This document shows, piece by piece, positions 5,931 to 12,349 of a stretch of 38,295 nt of DNA; position 1 is the stretch's first letter; each line of letters begins with the position of its first letter. The translations under genes were made by a program, and so were the position numbers. Source of the stretch: a virus; IMG/VR virus record IMGVR_UViG_3300045286_000087, positions 1 through 38,295 of that record. The stretch is one strand, 5' to 3'. Under the pieces are notes generated by a model that had not been told where the DNA came from, did not search any database, and saw only the letters and a program-made list of their open reading frames with translations.

Positions 5931-6250
5931 AGTTCGCGGTCGGAGAGGTGGCGCTCCTCGTGACGATGGGCCTCGACGATCCGATCGTCTGGCCGTTGCA
6001 CGGCCGGGAATGTGAGGTCGTCCGGCAGGAGGGCCAGTGCCCGGTGTGCCGGCACATCACCTACGAGATCGACCTCGGAGACCGGCTGCGGTTTCGGCAC
6101 GTGCCGGAGTGGGCGCTGCGGAAGCTCCCACCGCCGAACAGTCCGGAGCGCTGGGAGAACTGTGTGTGGAGGCCGCAGGAGACCGACGCGTCGATCGGCG
6201 CGCGTCTCCGGGAGAAGGTTAGGCGGGCGCTCGAGGAGATCGGGCCGTGA
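5927..6250 (+). CDS. Conserved small phage protein (107 aa)
   Basis: Starts at GTG 5927, overlapping the regulator's stop (GTGA). Contains CPVCRH near residue 38 (one CxxCxH metal-binding-like site), a strand-rich N-terminus MKFAVGEVALLV, PEWALRKLPPP near 60 and WENCVWRP near 75. Proteins with this pattern are frequent in early regions of phages of high-GC proteobacteria. Function unknown. It is probably expressed with the regulator. Confidence 0.7.
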   Translation: MKFAVGEVALLVTMGLDDPIVWPLHGRECEVVRQEGQCPVCRHITYEIDLGDRLRFRHVPEWALRKLPPPNSPERWENCVWRPQETDASIGARLREKVRRALEEIGP

Positions 6251-6435
6251 TCTACGCCGCGCTGAATCCGAACCTCGACGCTGCGCCGCTTGAGCGTCTA
6301 GCGAAGAGCCGGTGCGCCGCGCTCGAGGAGATGGCCGGCATCATCCGGGACGGCGTGAGGAAGATGCCGGCCGAACAAGCGATCGAGTACCTCAACGCGG
6401 TCCTCCCGATCTGCCTTTCGATGATGTTCTGGTGA
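6247..6435 (+). CDS. Small helical protein (62 aa)
   Basis: Starts at GTG 6247 in a GTGA overlap. Almost entirely helical and hydrophobic-amphipathic (LERLAKSRCAALEEMAGI, then EYLNAVLPICLSMMFW). The last 16 residues could enter a membrane. No family recognised. Confidence 0.6.
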   Translation: MIYAALNPNLDAAPLERLAKSRCAALEEMAGIIRDGVRKMPAEQAIEYLNAVLPICLSMMFW

Positions 6436-6439
6436 TCGC

Positions 6440-6637
6440 GTGAGTCGCTACTGGCAGCACGAGGAGCCTTTGACGTGTCCCAAAGGGACAAGGATGTACT
6501 GGCTAGGCTCGTGCTATTGGATCTGTCCGAGAGGATGCTGCAATCGCGTTTACGTTCAGTTGGAACCCACCGAGCAGAACTTAGCGTGCGCGGCGCCGGG
6601 TCTCGAAAATGAGAAGGCCCGGACTCGCTGCGCTTAG
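6440..6637 (+). CDS. Small Cys-rich protein, tentative (65 aa)
   Basis: Reading from GTG 6440 gives MSRYWQHEEPLTCPKG with eight cysteines (including CYWIC and CNRVY nearby). The base composition is visibly less GC-rich than its neighbours. The last 9 codons and the stop lie inside the terminator hairpin at 6613-6650, which is unusual for a real gene but fits tight phage packing. It may be a recently acquired gene or a non-coding spacer. Confidence 0.4.
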   Translation: MSRYWQHEEPLTCPKGTRMYWLGSCYWICPRGCCNRVYVQLEPTEQNLACAAPGLENEKARTRCA

Positions 6638-6650
6638 CGGCCGGGCCTTC
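6613..6650 (+). terminator. Terminator hairpin
   Basis: Arms GAAGGCCCGG and CCGGGCCTTC pair perfectly (10 bp) around an 18-base loop that itself contains CGCT/AGCG. No U-run follows, so Rho-independent action is uncertain. It separates the regulator operon from the next transcription unit at 6752. Confidence 0.6.
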
Positions 6651-6707
6651 GGGTCGAGGGGCATTGGCGCATATTGGGCGTACCTCCTCTCGGTGCATGG
6701 ATTCTAT

Positions 6708-6736
6708 TTGCGACGTGTCAAGTAGTCAAATACGAC
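6708..6736 (+). promoter_or_regulatory. Possible promoter for the 6752 gene
   Basis: TTGCGA (6708-6713), 17-base spacer, TACGAC (6731-6736) in an AT-richer stretch after the terminator and just before a GAGGAGGA ribosome binding site. The hexamer matches are moderate (4 and 3 of 6). Confidence 0.4.
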
Positions 6737-6751
6737 AGAGGAGGACGACCT

Positions 6752-7054
6752 ATGGCGGAGAAGGAACGACTTGTGGCGATGATTCGTGGCGATACGGAGC
6801 CGACGGAGCAGGGGCACCTCGGGCAGATCAGCGACCGGCTCAACTCGTGCCTGTCGGGTGTGCACTCGAGCCTGAGCAGGCTCGAGCGGACCGCCGACTC
6901 GACGATGGGACCGGTGCCGGCAACAGCGAGAAAAGCCGCGCCGGATCGCGAGGGGGAGCCGCCGATGGTCCGGAAGCTCCTCTCGCAGACCGAGGACCTC
7001 GCGATGCTCAGCCAGTGGCTGTCGTCGCTCGCGGATCGCTTCGAGAGGCTGTGA
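6752..7054 (+). CDS. Coiled-coil-like small protein (100 aa)
   Basis: Starts MAEKERLVAMIRGD with GAGGAGGA 9 bases before the ATG. Two helical parts (about 22-50, with SDRLNSCLSGVHSSLSRLER, and 75-100) flank a Pro/Ala linker. Heptad-like Leu spacing suggests a coiled coil or helical hairpin. It is a single-gene transcription unit between two hairpins. No family recognised. Confidence 0.65.
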   Translation: MAEKERLVAMIRGDTEPTEQGHLGQISDRLNSCLSGVHSSLSRLERTADSTMGPVPATARKAAPDREGEPPMVRKLLSQTEDLAMLSQWLSSLADRFERL

Positions 7055-7069
7055 AGGGTAGACAGCAAA

Positions 7070-7091
7070 ACGGACCCGTTGTAGGGTCCGT
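7070..7091. terminator. Terminator hairpin, possibly bidirectional
   Basis: ACGGACCC-GTTGTA-GGGTCCGT is a perfect 8-bp stem with a 6-base loop, 16 bases after the stop at 7054. The plus strand is followed only by CTT. On the minus strand it is followed by TTTT, so leftward transcription would be stopped better. Confidence 0.7.
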
Positions 7092-7405
7092 CTTACCGGC
7101 CGCCGCCAAGCGGTTCGGGATGCGTCGCCGCGCAAGCCCTCCTCGGGCCCGCATTCTACCGCATTCCGAGCGTCTTTTCGTGTATCCGGTCGCTGTACGC
7201 GGACGGTCAACACCAGCGCGTGCGGCGTCGGCCCGACTGGGGGATCCGCCAAACGGGCAGCGCTACGGGTTACCGGGGAGGGCGCGGCGGCGTCGAGAGG
7301 CGAAAGCAACCCCGGAGCGTTACTGGCTCCATACGGTCACGCCCGTCTCTCCCGGCCTCGAGTCGGGACGGGACGGGTGCGCCCTTCACCACCGGTCAAA
7401 ACGCG
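7092..7405. other. Gene-free stretch with structured repeats
   Basis: About 310 bases without a convincing gene on either strand. It contains a doubled CCGCATTC (CCGCATTCTA/CCGCATTCCG near 7150-7167), a CCGGGG...CCCCGG inverted repeat enclosing a GAAA-capped mini-hairpin, and CCCGTC...GACGGG further on. The open frame running through it into the next gene is Arg/Gly-rich and looks like a shadow. It may hold a promoter, a small RNA or an origin. None is proven. Confidence 0.4.
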
Positions 7406-7729
7406 ATGTTTAAGGTTTCGCGAGAGTGGATCGACCAGTTCTGCACAGAGGCAGGAGGGTGGACGCGCGACCAGCTGGAAGTGATCGGTATCGAATGGCC
7501 GCCGATCAAGGGATGGAAGGCGAAGGCGATCGGGCGGGAACTGACGGACGAGCAGCGTCTTCGGTTCGAGTCTCGGATTCCTGCAAAGGAAGTATCAGCA
7601 CCGGAGTCTGACGCCGAAGGCGTCAGAAGCGATTTTCGGAAGCTCGTGCGGATGATCCTCTCGAAGCGCCACCACTACGGAGAGCTCGTCGTGGAGGCCG
7701 AAGACCTTCAGGCGAAGCATGGGCTGTGA
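7406..7729 (+). CDS. Conserved small phage protein with GGWTR...WPPxKGW motif (107 aa)
   Basis: Starts MFKVSREWIDQFC, then GGWTRDQLEVIGIEWPPIKG and IGRELTDEQRLRFE, a module very common in small early proteins of phages of high-GC Gram-negatives. The C-terminal half is basic and helical (FRKLVRMILSKRHHYGEL). There is no clear ribosome binding site before ATG 7406. The frame is open further upstream, but that part is low-complexity. A perfect 9-bp hairpin lies inside the gene at 7607-7627. Function unknown. Confidence 0.68.
   Translation: MFKVSREWIDQFCTEAGGWTRDQLEVIGIEWPPIKGWKAKAIGRELTDEQRLRFESRIPAKEVSAPESDAEGVRSDFRKLVRMILSKRHHYGELVVEAEDLQAKHGL
7607..7627. repeat. Perfect intragenic hairpin
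   Basis: TCTGACGCC-GAA-GGCGTCAGA, a perfect 9-bp stem with a 3-base loop. It lies at the junction between the conserved module and the basic tail of the surrounding gene. Confidence 0.6.
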
Positions 7730-8055
7730 GGTACGCATGGGCCCTCAAGAAGCGCTGGCGGTGGTATCGGTGCCGGTGCGTCGAGTGCGATCGTCGCCTT
7801 CGCTCGAGGACCTACCCCGACGCATGGAGCCGGCCGCGGAAGTGCTTTTGTGGGTCGACGCGATGGCGCGTCGACTGGTATCGAACGACGGGGACGGAAG
7901 TCCGCAACCGAACGTGTCGCTGCAGCGGCTACCATTACCCGCACCGGGTACGGTCACCGAACTGCGACTACGGTCCGAAAATGAAGCGCCGGCTCGAGGA
8001 GGGCGGGCATGAAGTGGAAACAGATCGCGCCGGGGATCTACGTCGCACCGGCTGA
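7726..8055 (+). CDS. Zinc-binding-like phage protein (109 aa)
   Basis: Starts at GTG 7726 (GTGA overlap). Cys/His clusters: C16, C18 and C21 (CRCVEC), C40 and C42 (CFC), and CRCSGYHYPHR with a following C near residue 80, suggesting two zinc sites. The GYHYPHR segment is recurrent in small phage proteins. The last 16 codons overlap the next gene in another frame and may be non-conserved. Very basic and aromatic, possibly a nucleic-acid binder. Function unknown. Confidence 0.65.
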   Translation: MRYAWALKKRWRWYRCRCVECDRRLRSRTYPDAWSRPRKCFCGSTRWRVDWYRTTGTEVRNRTCRCSGYHYPHRVRSPNCDYGPKMKRRLEEGGHEVETDRAGDLRRTG

Positions 8056-8224
8056 CGGTGCGGTTCAGTTCTCGGTCGTCCAGGTGAACCTGCCGGGCAT
8101 GACCGCGTGGGCCGCCTACCAGACGACGCGCCGGCATCCGAAGAACCTCGGCACCTTCGGCACCGACAAGCTCGCGCGCTCGGCGTGCGAGACGGAGGCG
8201 TCGAAGCTCCCGCCGACTGACTGA
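8009..8224 (+). CDS. Small unknown protein (71 aa)
   Basis: Starts MKWKQIAPGIYVAP with GAGGAGGGCGGG just upstream. Beta-strand-like (IYVAPADGAVQFSVVQVN) with WAAYQTT and a charged helical end. No family recognised. Confidence 0.65.
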   Translation: MKWKQIAPGIYVAPADGAVQFSVVQVNLPGMTAWAAYQTTRRHPKNLGTFGTDKLARSACETEASKLPPTD

Positions 8225-8248
8225 CAACAACCGCTGGGGGAGGAGATC

Positions 8249-8401
8249 ATGGACGACTTCGACGACGAAGGGTGGAAGGGCATGGAGCCGGGATCGCTCC
8301 GGCCGCTCGTGCTGATCGTGTTGCTGTTCTGGGTGCTGATCTTCGCGGCGGTGTACTTCGTCGCGCGCTACGTGCCGCCGAGCCTGCCGCATGTGGGTTA
8401 A
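8249..8401 (+). CDS. Small single-TM protein (50 aa)
   Basis: Starts MDDFDDEGWKGMEPG after a strong GGGGGAGGAG site. An acidic N-terminus is followed by one hydrophobic span (about residues 18-40, LRPLVLIVLLFWVLIFAAVY). It overlaps gmhA by 11 bases, so it is co-translated with the heptose cassette. A role as membrane anchor is possible but not shown. Confidence 0.7.
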   Translation: MDDFDDEGWKGMEPGSLRPLVLIVLLFWVLIFAAVYFVARYVPPSLPHVG

Positions 8402-8939
8402 GAACCTCGACCGGCACCTCGACATCGTCGCGCGGCTCGTCGGGCACCTCGAGCACGCCTTCGACCCGGCCGCGACGATGCTTGCGGAGGCGCTCGTCGC
8501 CGACCAGAAGATCCTCTTCTGTGGCAACGGCGGCAGCGCGTGCGATGCGATGCACCTCGCGGCCGAGCTCGTCGTACGGTTCAGGAACGACCGCAAGGCG
8601 TACGCCGCGATCGCGCTCTCGGCGGATTCGGCGATCGTGACCGCGGGCGGCAACGACTACGGGTACGACCGCGTCTTCGCTCGCCAGGTGGAAGCCTACG
8701 GCCGTCCGAACGACGTGCTCGTGGCGCTGTCGACGAGCGGCAAGAGCCGCAACGTCCTCGAGGCGATCCTGACGGCCAGGCACCGCGGCCTCAAGACGAT
8801 CGGCCTCTCCGGGAAGCGGGCGATGGGCTGCGACGTCGACATCCAGGTCCCGAGCGAGGAGACGGCGCGCATTCAGGAGGCGCACATCCTGATCGGGCAC
8901 CTCCTGATCGAGGAACTCGAGGAGCGACTTCCGTCGTGA
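8391..8939 (+). CDS. gmhA: GmhA, sedoheptulose-7-phosphate isomerase (182 aa)
   Basis: First enzyme of heptose synthesis: converts D-sedoheptulose-7-phosphate, drawn from the host pentose phosphate pathway, to D-glycero-D-manno-heptose-7-phosphate. Full-length SIS-fold protein with CGNGGSACDAMHLAAEL (residues 44-60), the phosphate-binding STSGKS at 114-119, RIQEAHILIGH (160-170) and GNDYGYDRVFARQVE near 87-101. The catalytic Glu (E59) and His (H170), equivalent to Glu65 and His180 of E. coli GmhA, are both present. Length matches cellular enzymes (about 190). It opens an overlapping cassette with hldA, hldC and gmhB. A related SIS protein of other specificity is possible, but the neighbours make GmhA very likely. 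Confidence 0.93.
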   Translation: MWVKNLDRHLDIVARLVGHLEHAFDPAATMLAEALVADQKILFCGNGGSACDAMHLAAELVVRFRNDRKAYAAIALSADSAIVTAGGNDYGYDRVFARQVEAYGRPNDVLVALSTSGKSRNVLEAILTARHRGLKTIGLSGKRAMGCDVDIQVPSEETARIQEAHILIGHLLIEELEERLPS

Positions 8940-9799
8940 GGCCCGAGGACGTACAACATCCGATCCGTACCGGCGAGACCGTAGTGCTCGAGGGTCCGGT
9001 CGTGGTAGGTGGGAGGGTGCCAGCTGTGAAAGCGCGCGGCCTGTTGCGGTTACTGGGGATGGAGGAGAAGGACATGGACCCGTACGACGTGAACGAACTC
9101 GCGAGAACCGAGGACCCGATCGAGCACGAGCCGCAGCTGCCGCCGCACACGGGCCGGCCGGGCGAGTCGGTGGAGGACTTCGAGCGGCGCCGCGTCGCGA
9201 GCGTGCCGGCGAAGGCGCTCGACGTGCGGGACCACGGCGCGGTCGGTGACAACGCCTTTCGGCGCGACCTCCCGGTGCGCGTGGTCGTCGACGAGGCGTT
9301 GCAGCGGGCGGTCGGGCCGGTGCGCGAGGAGATGGCGACGCTACGCCAGGCGATCGAGGAGCAGAACCGCACGCTCAAGACGATCGACGCTCCGCTCGAG
9401 GCGATCGCCGACAGCCACGAGCGGGCGGCGACGAGCTTCGAGGCGCTTCGGCACGACATCGACTCGATCAGCACACGCCTTGCGGGCGTCGAGGGAGTGA
9501 TCGACACGGCAGGGCTCATGAAGGCGCACGGCGAGTCCGCGCGCCTTCTGCAGGACATCTCGCGCGAGGTCCGCGAGCAGCTGAAGGTTACGCGCGACAG
9601 CCTCGTCGAGATCGTGCGCGTGCTGTCGAAGATCAACGCCGACGCGATCGAGGCGACGAAGAGGGCGCAGGACAAGATCAGCCAGGGCCCGCGGGAGGTG
9701 GTCGTGATCGGTGCCGAGGGGAAGGATCTCGCCGAACTCACCGCGGCCGACCGGCGCAAGCTCCTGCGTCGTCTGCAGTCGAAGAGGCGCAAGCGGTGA
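8936..9799 (+). CDS. Long coiled-coil protein inside the heptose cassette (287 aa)
   Basis: No known family. The N-terminus (about 1-45) is strand-like (ETVVLEGPVVVGGRV). Then comes an acidic linker, and residues 115-265 form long charged helices with heptad-like Leu/Ile spacing (AVGPVREEMATLRQAIEEQ, LLQDISREVREQLKV). The end is very basic (RRLQSKRRKR). It starts at GTG 8936 (GTGA). An alternative start at ATG 9074 has a better ribosome binding site, GGAGGAGAAG, and would give 242 residues. Both ends overlap heptose genes, so it is made with them. It could scaffold the enzymes or serve as a virion substrate. Both are guesses. Confidence 0.72.
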   Translation: MRPEDVQHPIRTGETVVLEGPVVVGGRVPAVKARGLLRLLGMEEKDMDPYDVNELARTEDPIEHEPQLPPHTGRPGESVEDFERRRVASVPAKALDVRDHGAVGDNAFRRDLPVRVVVDEALQRAVGPVREEMATLRQAIEEQNRTLKTIDAPLEAIADSHERAATSFEALRHDIDSISTRLAGVEGVIDTAGLMKAHGESARLLQDISREVREQLKVTRDSLVEIVRVLSKINADAIEATKRAQDKISQGPREVVVIGAEGKDLAELTAADRRKLLRRLQSKRRKR

Positions 9800-10617
9800 G
9801 CCTGAAGCGTCTGATCGAGCGCTGGCAGGGGAAGACCGTCTTCGTGTTCGGCGACCCGATGTACGACGTGTACCACTGGGGCCGCGTCGATCGCGTGTCG
9901 CCGGAGGCCCCGGTGCCGGTGCTCGTCGAGGAGGCCGTCGAGACGCGACCAGGCGGCGCGTACAACGTCGCTCAGAACCTCGCGATGCTCGGCTGTCGGG
10001 TGACGCGGAAGTTCCCGCCGGAGCCGTGGACGGTGAAGCGTCGGTTCATGTGCGGCCGGCACCAGCTGCTACGCGTCGACAAGGACGCCGAGGCCGTGTG
10101 CCGGAGTCTCTCGGTCGAGGAGTGCGGGCGCTTCGACGCGATGGTTGTCAGCGACTACGGCAAGGGCTGGGTCGACGCGGGCGCCTGCTACGTGCTCGAG
10201 CAGGCGGCGCGCGACAACGCGGCGCCGGTCGTGGTCGACCCGAAGGACCCCGACTGGCGCAAGTACCGGTTCGCGTCCGTGATCTGTCCGAACCGCAAGG
10301 AGTGGGAGGCGGCGCTCTACGTGCCCGACTGCGCGATCCTCGAGAAGCGCGGCGAAGAGGGCATCAACATCCGGACCGGAGGTATCCTCGGCCATGTCGA
10401 AACAGTTCCGGCAGTCGCGCGGCACGTCTACGACGTCACGGGAGCGGGCGACACCGTCGTCGCTGTTGTTGCGGCCTCTCTCGCTGCGGGTGGCGATCTC
10501 AGAAGTGCTGCGAGCCTCGCAGTACTCGCAGCAGGCCATGTGGTCGGTGAGGTCGGGACTACCGCCATTGACGCAGCTACCCTATCCCGGCTCGTCGACG
10601 AAGGAGGCGCGCGATGA
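9796..10617 (+). CDS. hldA: HldA-type D,D-heptose-7-phosphate kinase, compact (273 aa)
   Basis: PfkB-family kinase matching the N-terminal domain of HldE (RfaE domain I): phosphorylates heptose-7-phosphate at C1 to the beta-1,7-bisphosphate. Seen in order: VFGDPMYDVYHWGRVDRVSP (residues 17-36), APVPV, RPGGAYNVAQNLAMLG (51-66), VVSDYGKG (117-124), VVVDPKDPDW (145-154), CPNRKEWEA and the catalytic DVTGAGDTVVA (213-223, base D219). About 45 residues shorter than the E. coli domain, with losses after residue 70 and around 175, so a compact version. Starts at GTG 9796 in a GTGA overlap. The family choice (PfkB, not the GHMP HddA) points to ADP- rather than GDP-heptose. Confidence 0.88.
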   Translation: MSLKRLIERWQGKTVFVFGDPMYDVYHWGRVDRVSPEAPVPVLVEEAVETRPGGAYNVAQNLAMLGCRVTRKFPPEPWTVKRRFMCGRHQLLRVDKDAEAVCRSLSVEECGRFDAMVVSDYGKGWVDAGACYVLEQAARDNAAPVVVDPKDPDWRKYRFASVICPNRKEWEAALYVPDCAILEKRGEEGINIRTGGILGHVETVPAVARHVYDVTGAGDTVVAVVAASLAAGGDLRSAASLAVLAAGHVVGEVGTTAIDAATLSRLVDEGGAR

Positions 10618-10820
10618 CGAAAGAGGAGATGCGGGCGCTGCTCGGTAAGGCGATGGATATCTTCGACAAGGAGGCGCCGGGAGCAACCATCGGCGTCGTC
10701 GTCATCCTGACCGACGGCAGTGCCTACGAGATGTGCACGAACCTCAAAACGGAGTTCTTGGCCGAGGCGTGTCAGCAAGCGGCGAACCGCGCCAGGAGCA
10801 GCGCTCCGCAGCCGTCATGA
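10614..10820 (+). CDS. Small unknown protein between heptose genes (68 aa)
   Basis: Starts MTKEEMRALLGKAMD after AAGGAGG. Alpha/beta-looking with TIGVVVILTDGSAYE in the middle and a helical, Ser/Pro tail. Coupled by ATGA to both hldA and hldC. Could be a small partner of the enzymes. No family recognised. Confidence 0.65.
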   Translation: MTKEEMRALLGKAMDIFDKEAPGATIGVVVILTDGSAYEMCTNLKTEFLAEACQQAANRARSSAPQPS

Positions 10821-11221
10821 AGATCGGGTTCTGCAACGGGTGCTTCGACGTCTTCCACGCGGGGCACCGGTATTTCCTCGAGAAGGCGCGCGAGCATTGC
10901 GACTACCTGATCGTCGCGATCAACAGCGACGAATCGGTGACAAGGCTCAAGGGCGACGGGCGTCCGAAGTGGGTCTGGGAGAGGCGGTCGGACGAGGTCA
11001 TGGAGACCGGCCTCGTCGACGCGGTGATCCCCTTCGAGGGCCTCGAGCACTGGCTGATCGGGCAGATCAACCCCGACGTCGTGATCAGGGGCGCCGAGTA
11101 CCGCGACGCCGACGTGGCGCACGACCGAAGCCTCCCGGGCCGGCCGCCGTACGAGCGGGTGTACATTGACCGCATCCCCGGGTTCTCGACGACTGAGGAG
11201 ATCGCACGATGCCAGGACTGA
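10817..11221 (+). CDS. hldC: HldC-type heptose-1-phosphate adenylyltransferase (134 aa)
   Basis: Cytidylyltransferase-fold nucleotidyltransferase matching RfaE domain II: transfers AMP from ATP to heptose-1-phosphate, giving ADP-heptose. The HxGH nucleotide-binding motif is in GCFDVFHAGHRYFLEKAR (residues 8-25; H14, H17), followed by VAINSDESVTRLKGDGRP (33-50), INPDVVIRGAEY (84-95) and GFSTTEEI (122-129), all as in HldE. Length fits a stand-alone HldC. Here kinase and transferase are separate genes, as in HldA/HldC bacteria, not fused as in E. coli. Starts at ATG 10817 with an ATGA overlap. Confidence 0.9.
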   Translation: MKIGFCNGCFDVFHAGHRYFLEKAREHCDYLIVAINSDESVTRLKGDGRPKWVWERRSDEVMETGLVDAVIPFEGLEHWLIGQINPDVVIRGAEYRDADVAHDRSLPGRPPYERVYIDRIPGFSTTEEIARCQD

Positions 11222-11706
11222 AGGCCGCGTTCCTCGACCGCGACGGCACGCTGATCGAGAACAAGGGCTTCGTGAACTCCGTCGGCGATCTCCTGCGCTG
11301 CGGGTACATGGAAGGCGCGATCGAGGCGTGCGGCCGGCTGACGCACGCGGGCTACGAGCTTGTCCTCGTGACGAACCAGGGCGGCGTCGGGATGGGCCAC
11401 CTCACGGTCGACATGCACGCCGCGATCATGGGCGAGTTCCGGGCGCACCTCCGTCGGATGGGGGTCTCACTGACGAGTATGTACGCGTGCATACATCGTC
11501 CCGACGAGGGCTGTCAGTGCCGCAAACCCGCGCCGGGCATGCTGTTTCGGGCGGCGAGAGAACTCGGGATCGACCTCTCGAAGTCGATCATGATCGGCGA
11601 CCGCGAGGAGGATCGGATCGCGGGACTCGCGGCGCGGTGCGCCTTCAGTTGGAAGCTCCCCGACGGCGGCTGGCCGGCGCTTGACCTTTCTCCGGCGCTC
11701 GTCTAG
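11209..11706 (+). CDS. gmhB: GmhB, heptose-1,7-bisphosphate 7-phosphatase (165 aa)
   Basis: HAD-family phosphatase that removes the 7-phosphate between the kinase and adenylyltransferase steps. The nucleophile and acid Asp are in FLDRDGTL (D10, D12), with TNQGGVGMG (55-63), the zinc loop with C94, H96, C102 and C104 (HRPDEGCQCRKPAPGML), and IGDREEDRIAG (129-139). The CxCRKPxPGM and zinc cysteines are typical of GmhB rather than generic HAD or histidinol-phosphatases. Somewhat shorter than E. coli GmhB (191). Overlaps hldC by 13 bases. It completes a four-enzyme path to ADP-D,D-heptose. The epimerase HldD is not encoded anywhere in the genome. Confidence 0.92.
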   Translation: MPGLKAAFLDRDGTLIENKGFVNSVGDLLRCGYMEGAIEACGRLTHAGYELVLVTNQGGVGMGHLTVDMHAAIMGEFRAHLRRMGVSLTSMYACIHRPDEGCQCRKPAPGMLFRAARELGIDLSKSIMIGDREEDRIAGLAARCAFSWKLPDGGWPALDLSPALV

Positions 11707-11709
11707 CGT
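11681..11709 (+). promoter_or_regulatory. Possible promoter before the late genes
   Basis: TTGACC (11681-11686), 17-base spacer, TAGCGT (11704-11709). Good -35 and weak -10. It would start near 11716, immediately upstream of the parS-like palindrome and the packaging genes. Low confidence. Confidence 0.3.
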
Positions 11710-11726
11710 GTGGGTCGCTTGATTAT

Positions 11727-11740
11727 GTTCCACGTGGAAC
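11727..11740. promoter_or_regulatory. parS-like palindrome
   Basis: GTTCCACGTGGAAC is a perfect 14-bp palindrome equal to the core of chromosomal ParB-binding parS sites of the GTTYCACGTGRAAC type, including the variant used in Pseudomonas. It lies in the 47-base gap between gmhB and the next gene, outside any coding sequence. No ParB or ParA is encoded, so a host ParB would have to bind it. A phage transcription-factor operator just after a promoter is the alternative. Confidence 0.65.
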
Positions 11741-11753
11741 GCGGAGGCCCACG

Positions 11754-11996
11754 ATGAACCCGACGGCAATGCACCGGATCGCGCACCGCGGCTGTCACCA
11801 GTGCGCGCCGGGGCCGTGGCACTCGGTGCCGAACGTCACGGGCGACTACGATCTAGACGCGACGATCATGCATCGCGGCAACCGCGATCTTCCGAATCGC
11901 CTCCGCACGCACCTCCTGATGCCGAAGGTCGGCACCGGCACGTACGGCCAGCGCACGGGCTACCGCAGCCGTCACGGCAATCATGGCGACGACTGA
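11754..11996 (+). CDS. Small conserved phage protein upstream of terminase (80 aa)
   Basis: Starts MNPTAMHRIAHRGCHQC after GCGGAGG. HRGCHQCAPGPWHSVPN near residues 11-27 and PKVGTGTYGQRTGYRSRHG near the C-terminus match small proteins often found just before terminase genes. The Cys and His residues could bind a metal. Function unknown. Confidence 0.6.
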   Translation: MNPTAMHRIAHRGCHQCAPGPWHSVPNVTGDYDLDATIMHRGNRDLPNRLRTHLLMPKVGTGTYGQRTGYRSRHGNHGDD

Positions 11997-12189
11997 TCCG
12001 GAGGCGGTCTACCGGGCCGCGCTCGAGGCTGGCGATCATCCGACGGCGCTGCGCGCCGTGTACATGGCGGGCCTCGCCGATGGTGCGGCCTCGGCGACGG
12101 GCGGCGGTCATGTGTCGGTCGACACGCTCAAGGAGGCCCGGGCAATCCTTGACGCAGAGATCGCGCACGAGGAGGCGGGCGGTGCCTGA
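11983..12189 (+). CDS. Small unknown protein (68 aa)
   Basis: Starts MATTDPEAVYRAALEAGD, entirely helical and acidic, with DTLKEARAILDAEIAHEE near the end. It overlaps the previous gene by 14 bases and the next by 8. The ribosome binding site is poor. No family recognised. Confidence 0.55.
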   Translation: MATTDPEAVYRAALEAGDHPTALRAVYMAGLADGAASATGGGHVSVDTLKEARAILDAEIAHEEAGGA

Positions 12190-12349
12190 ACGACCCAGCG
12201 ATGCGAAGCGGTTCACGAAGAAAGCCAACACCCCGAAAAAGCGGCGGCTCCACGCCGCGGTCCGCAACCGGATCCTCGAAGAAGGCGGCAGCGAAGGCAA
12301 AGCCGCGCGCATCGCGAACGCCGCGGTCCGCGACTACCGCACCGAGTAG
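12182..12349 (+). CDS. Small basic protein overlapping the small terminase gene (55 aa)
   Basis: Starts at GTG 12182. Lys/Arg-rich with TPKKRRLHAAVRNRILEE and EGKAARIANAAVRD, a pattern repeated in small phage proteins near packaging genes. It lies almost wholly inside the 5' end of the small terminase reading frame (149 shared bases), in another frame. Its sequence looks conserved, whereas the overlapping N-terminus of the terminase gene looks low-complexity. Confidence 0.55.
   Translation: MPERPSDAKRFTKKANTPKKRRLHAAVRNRILEEGGSEGKAARIANAAVRDYRTE

Noticed and set aside
7092-7405. Possible tRNA in the gene-free stretch
   Set aside because: No T-loop GGTTCGA with a matching acceptor stem or anticodon arm could be folded on either strand by eye.
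7220-7405. Longer N-terminus for the gene at 7406
   Set aside because: The upstream in-frame stretch is Arg/Gly/Ser low complexity without a start signal, and the known module begins near MFKVS.
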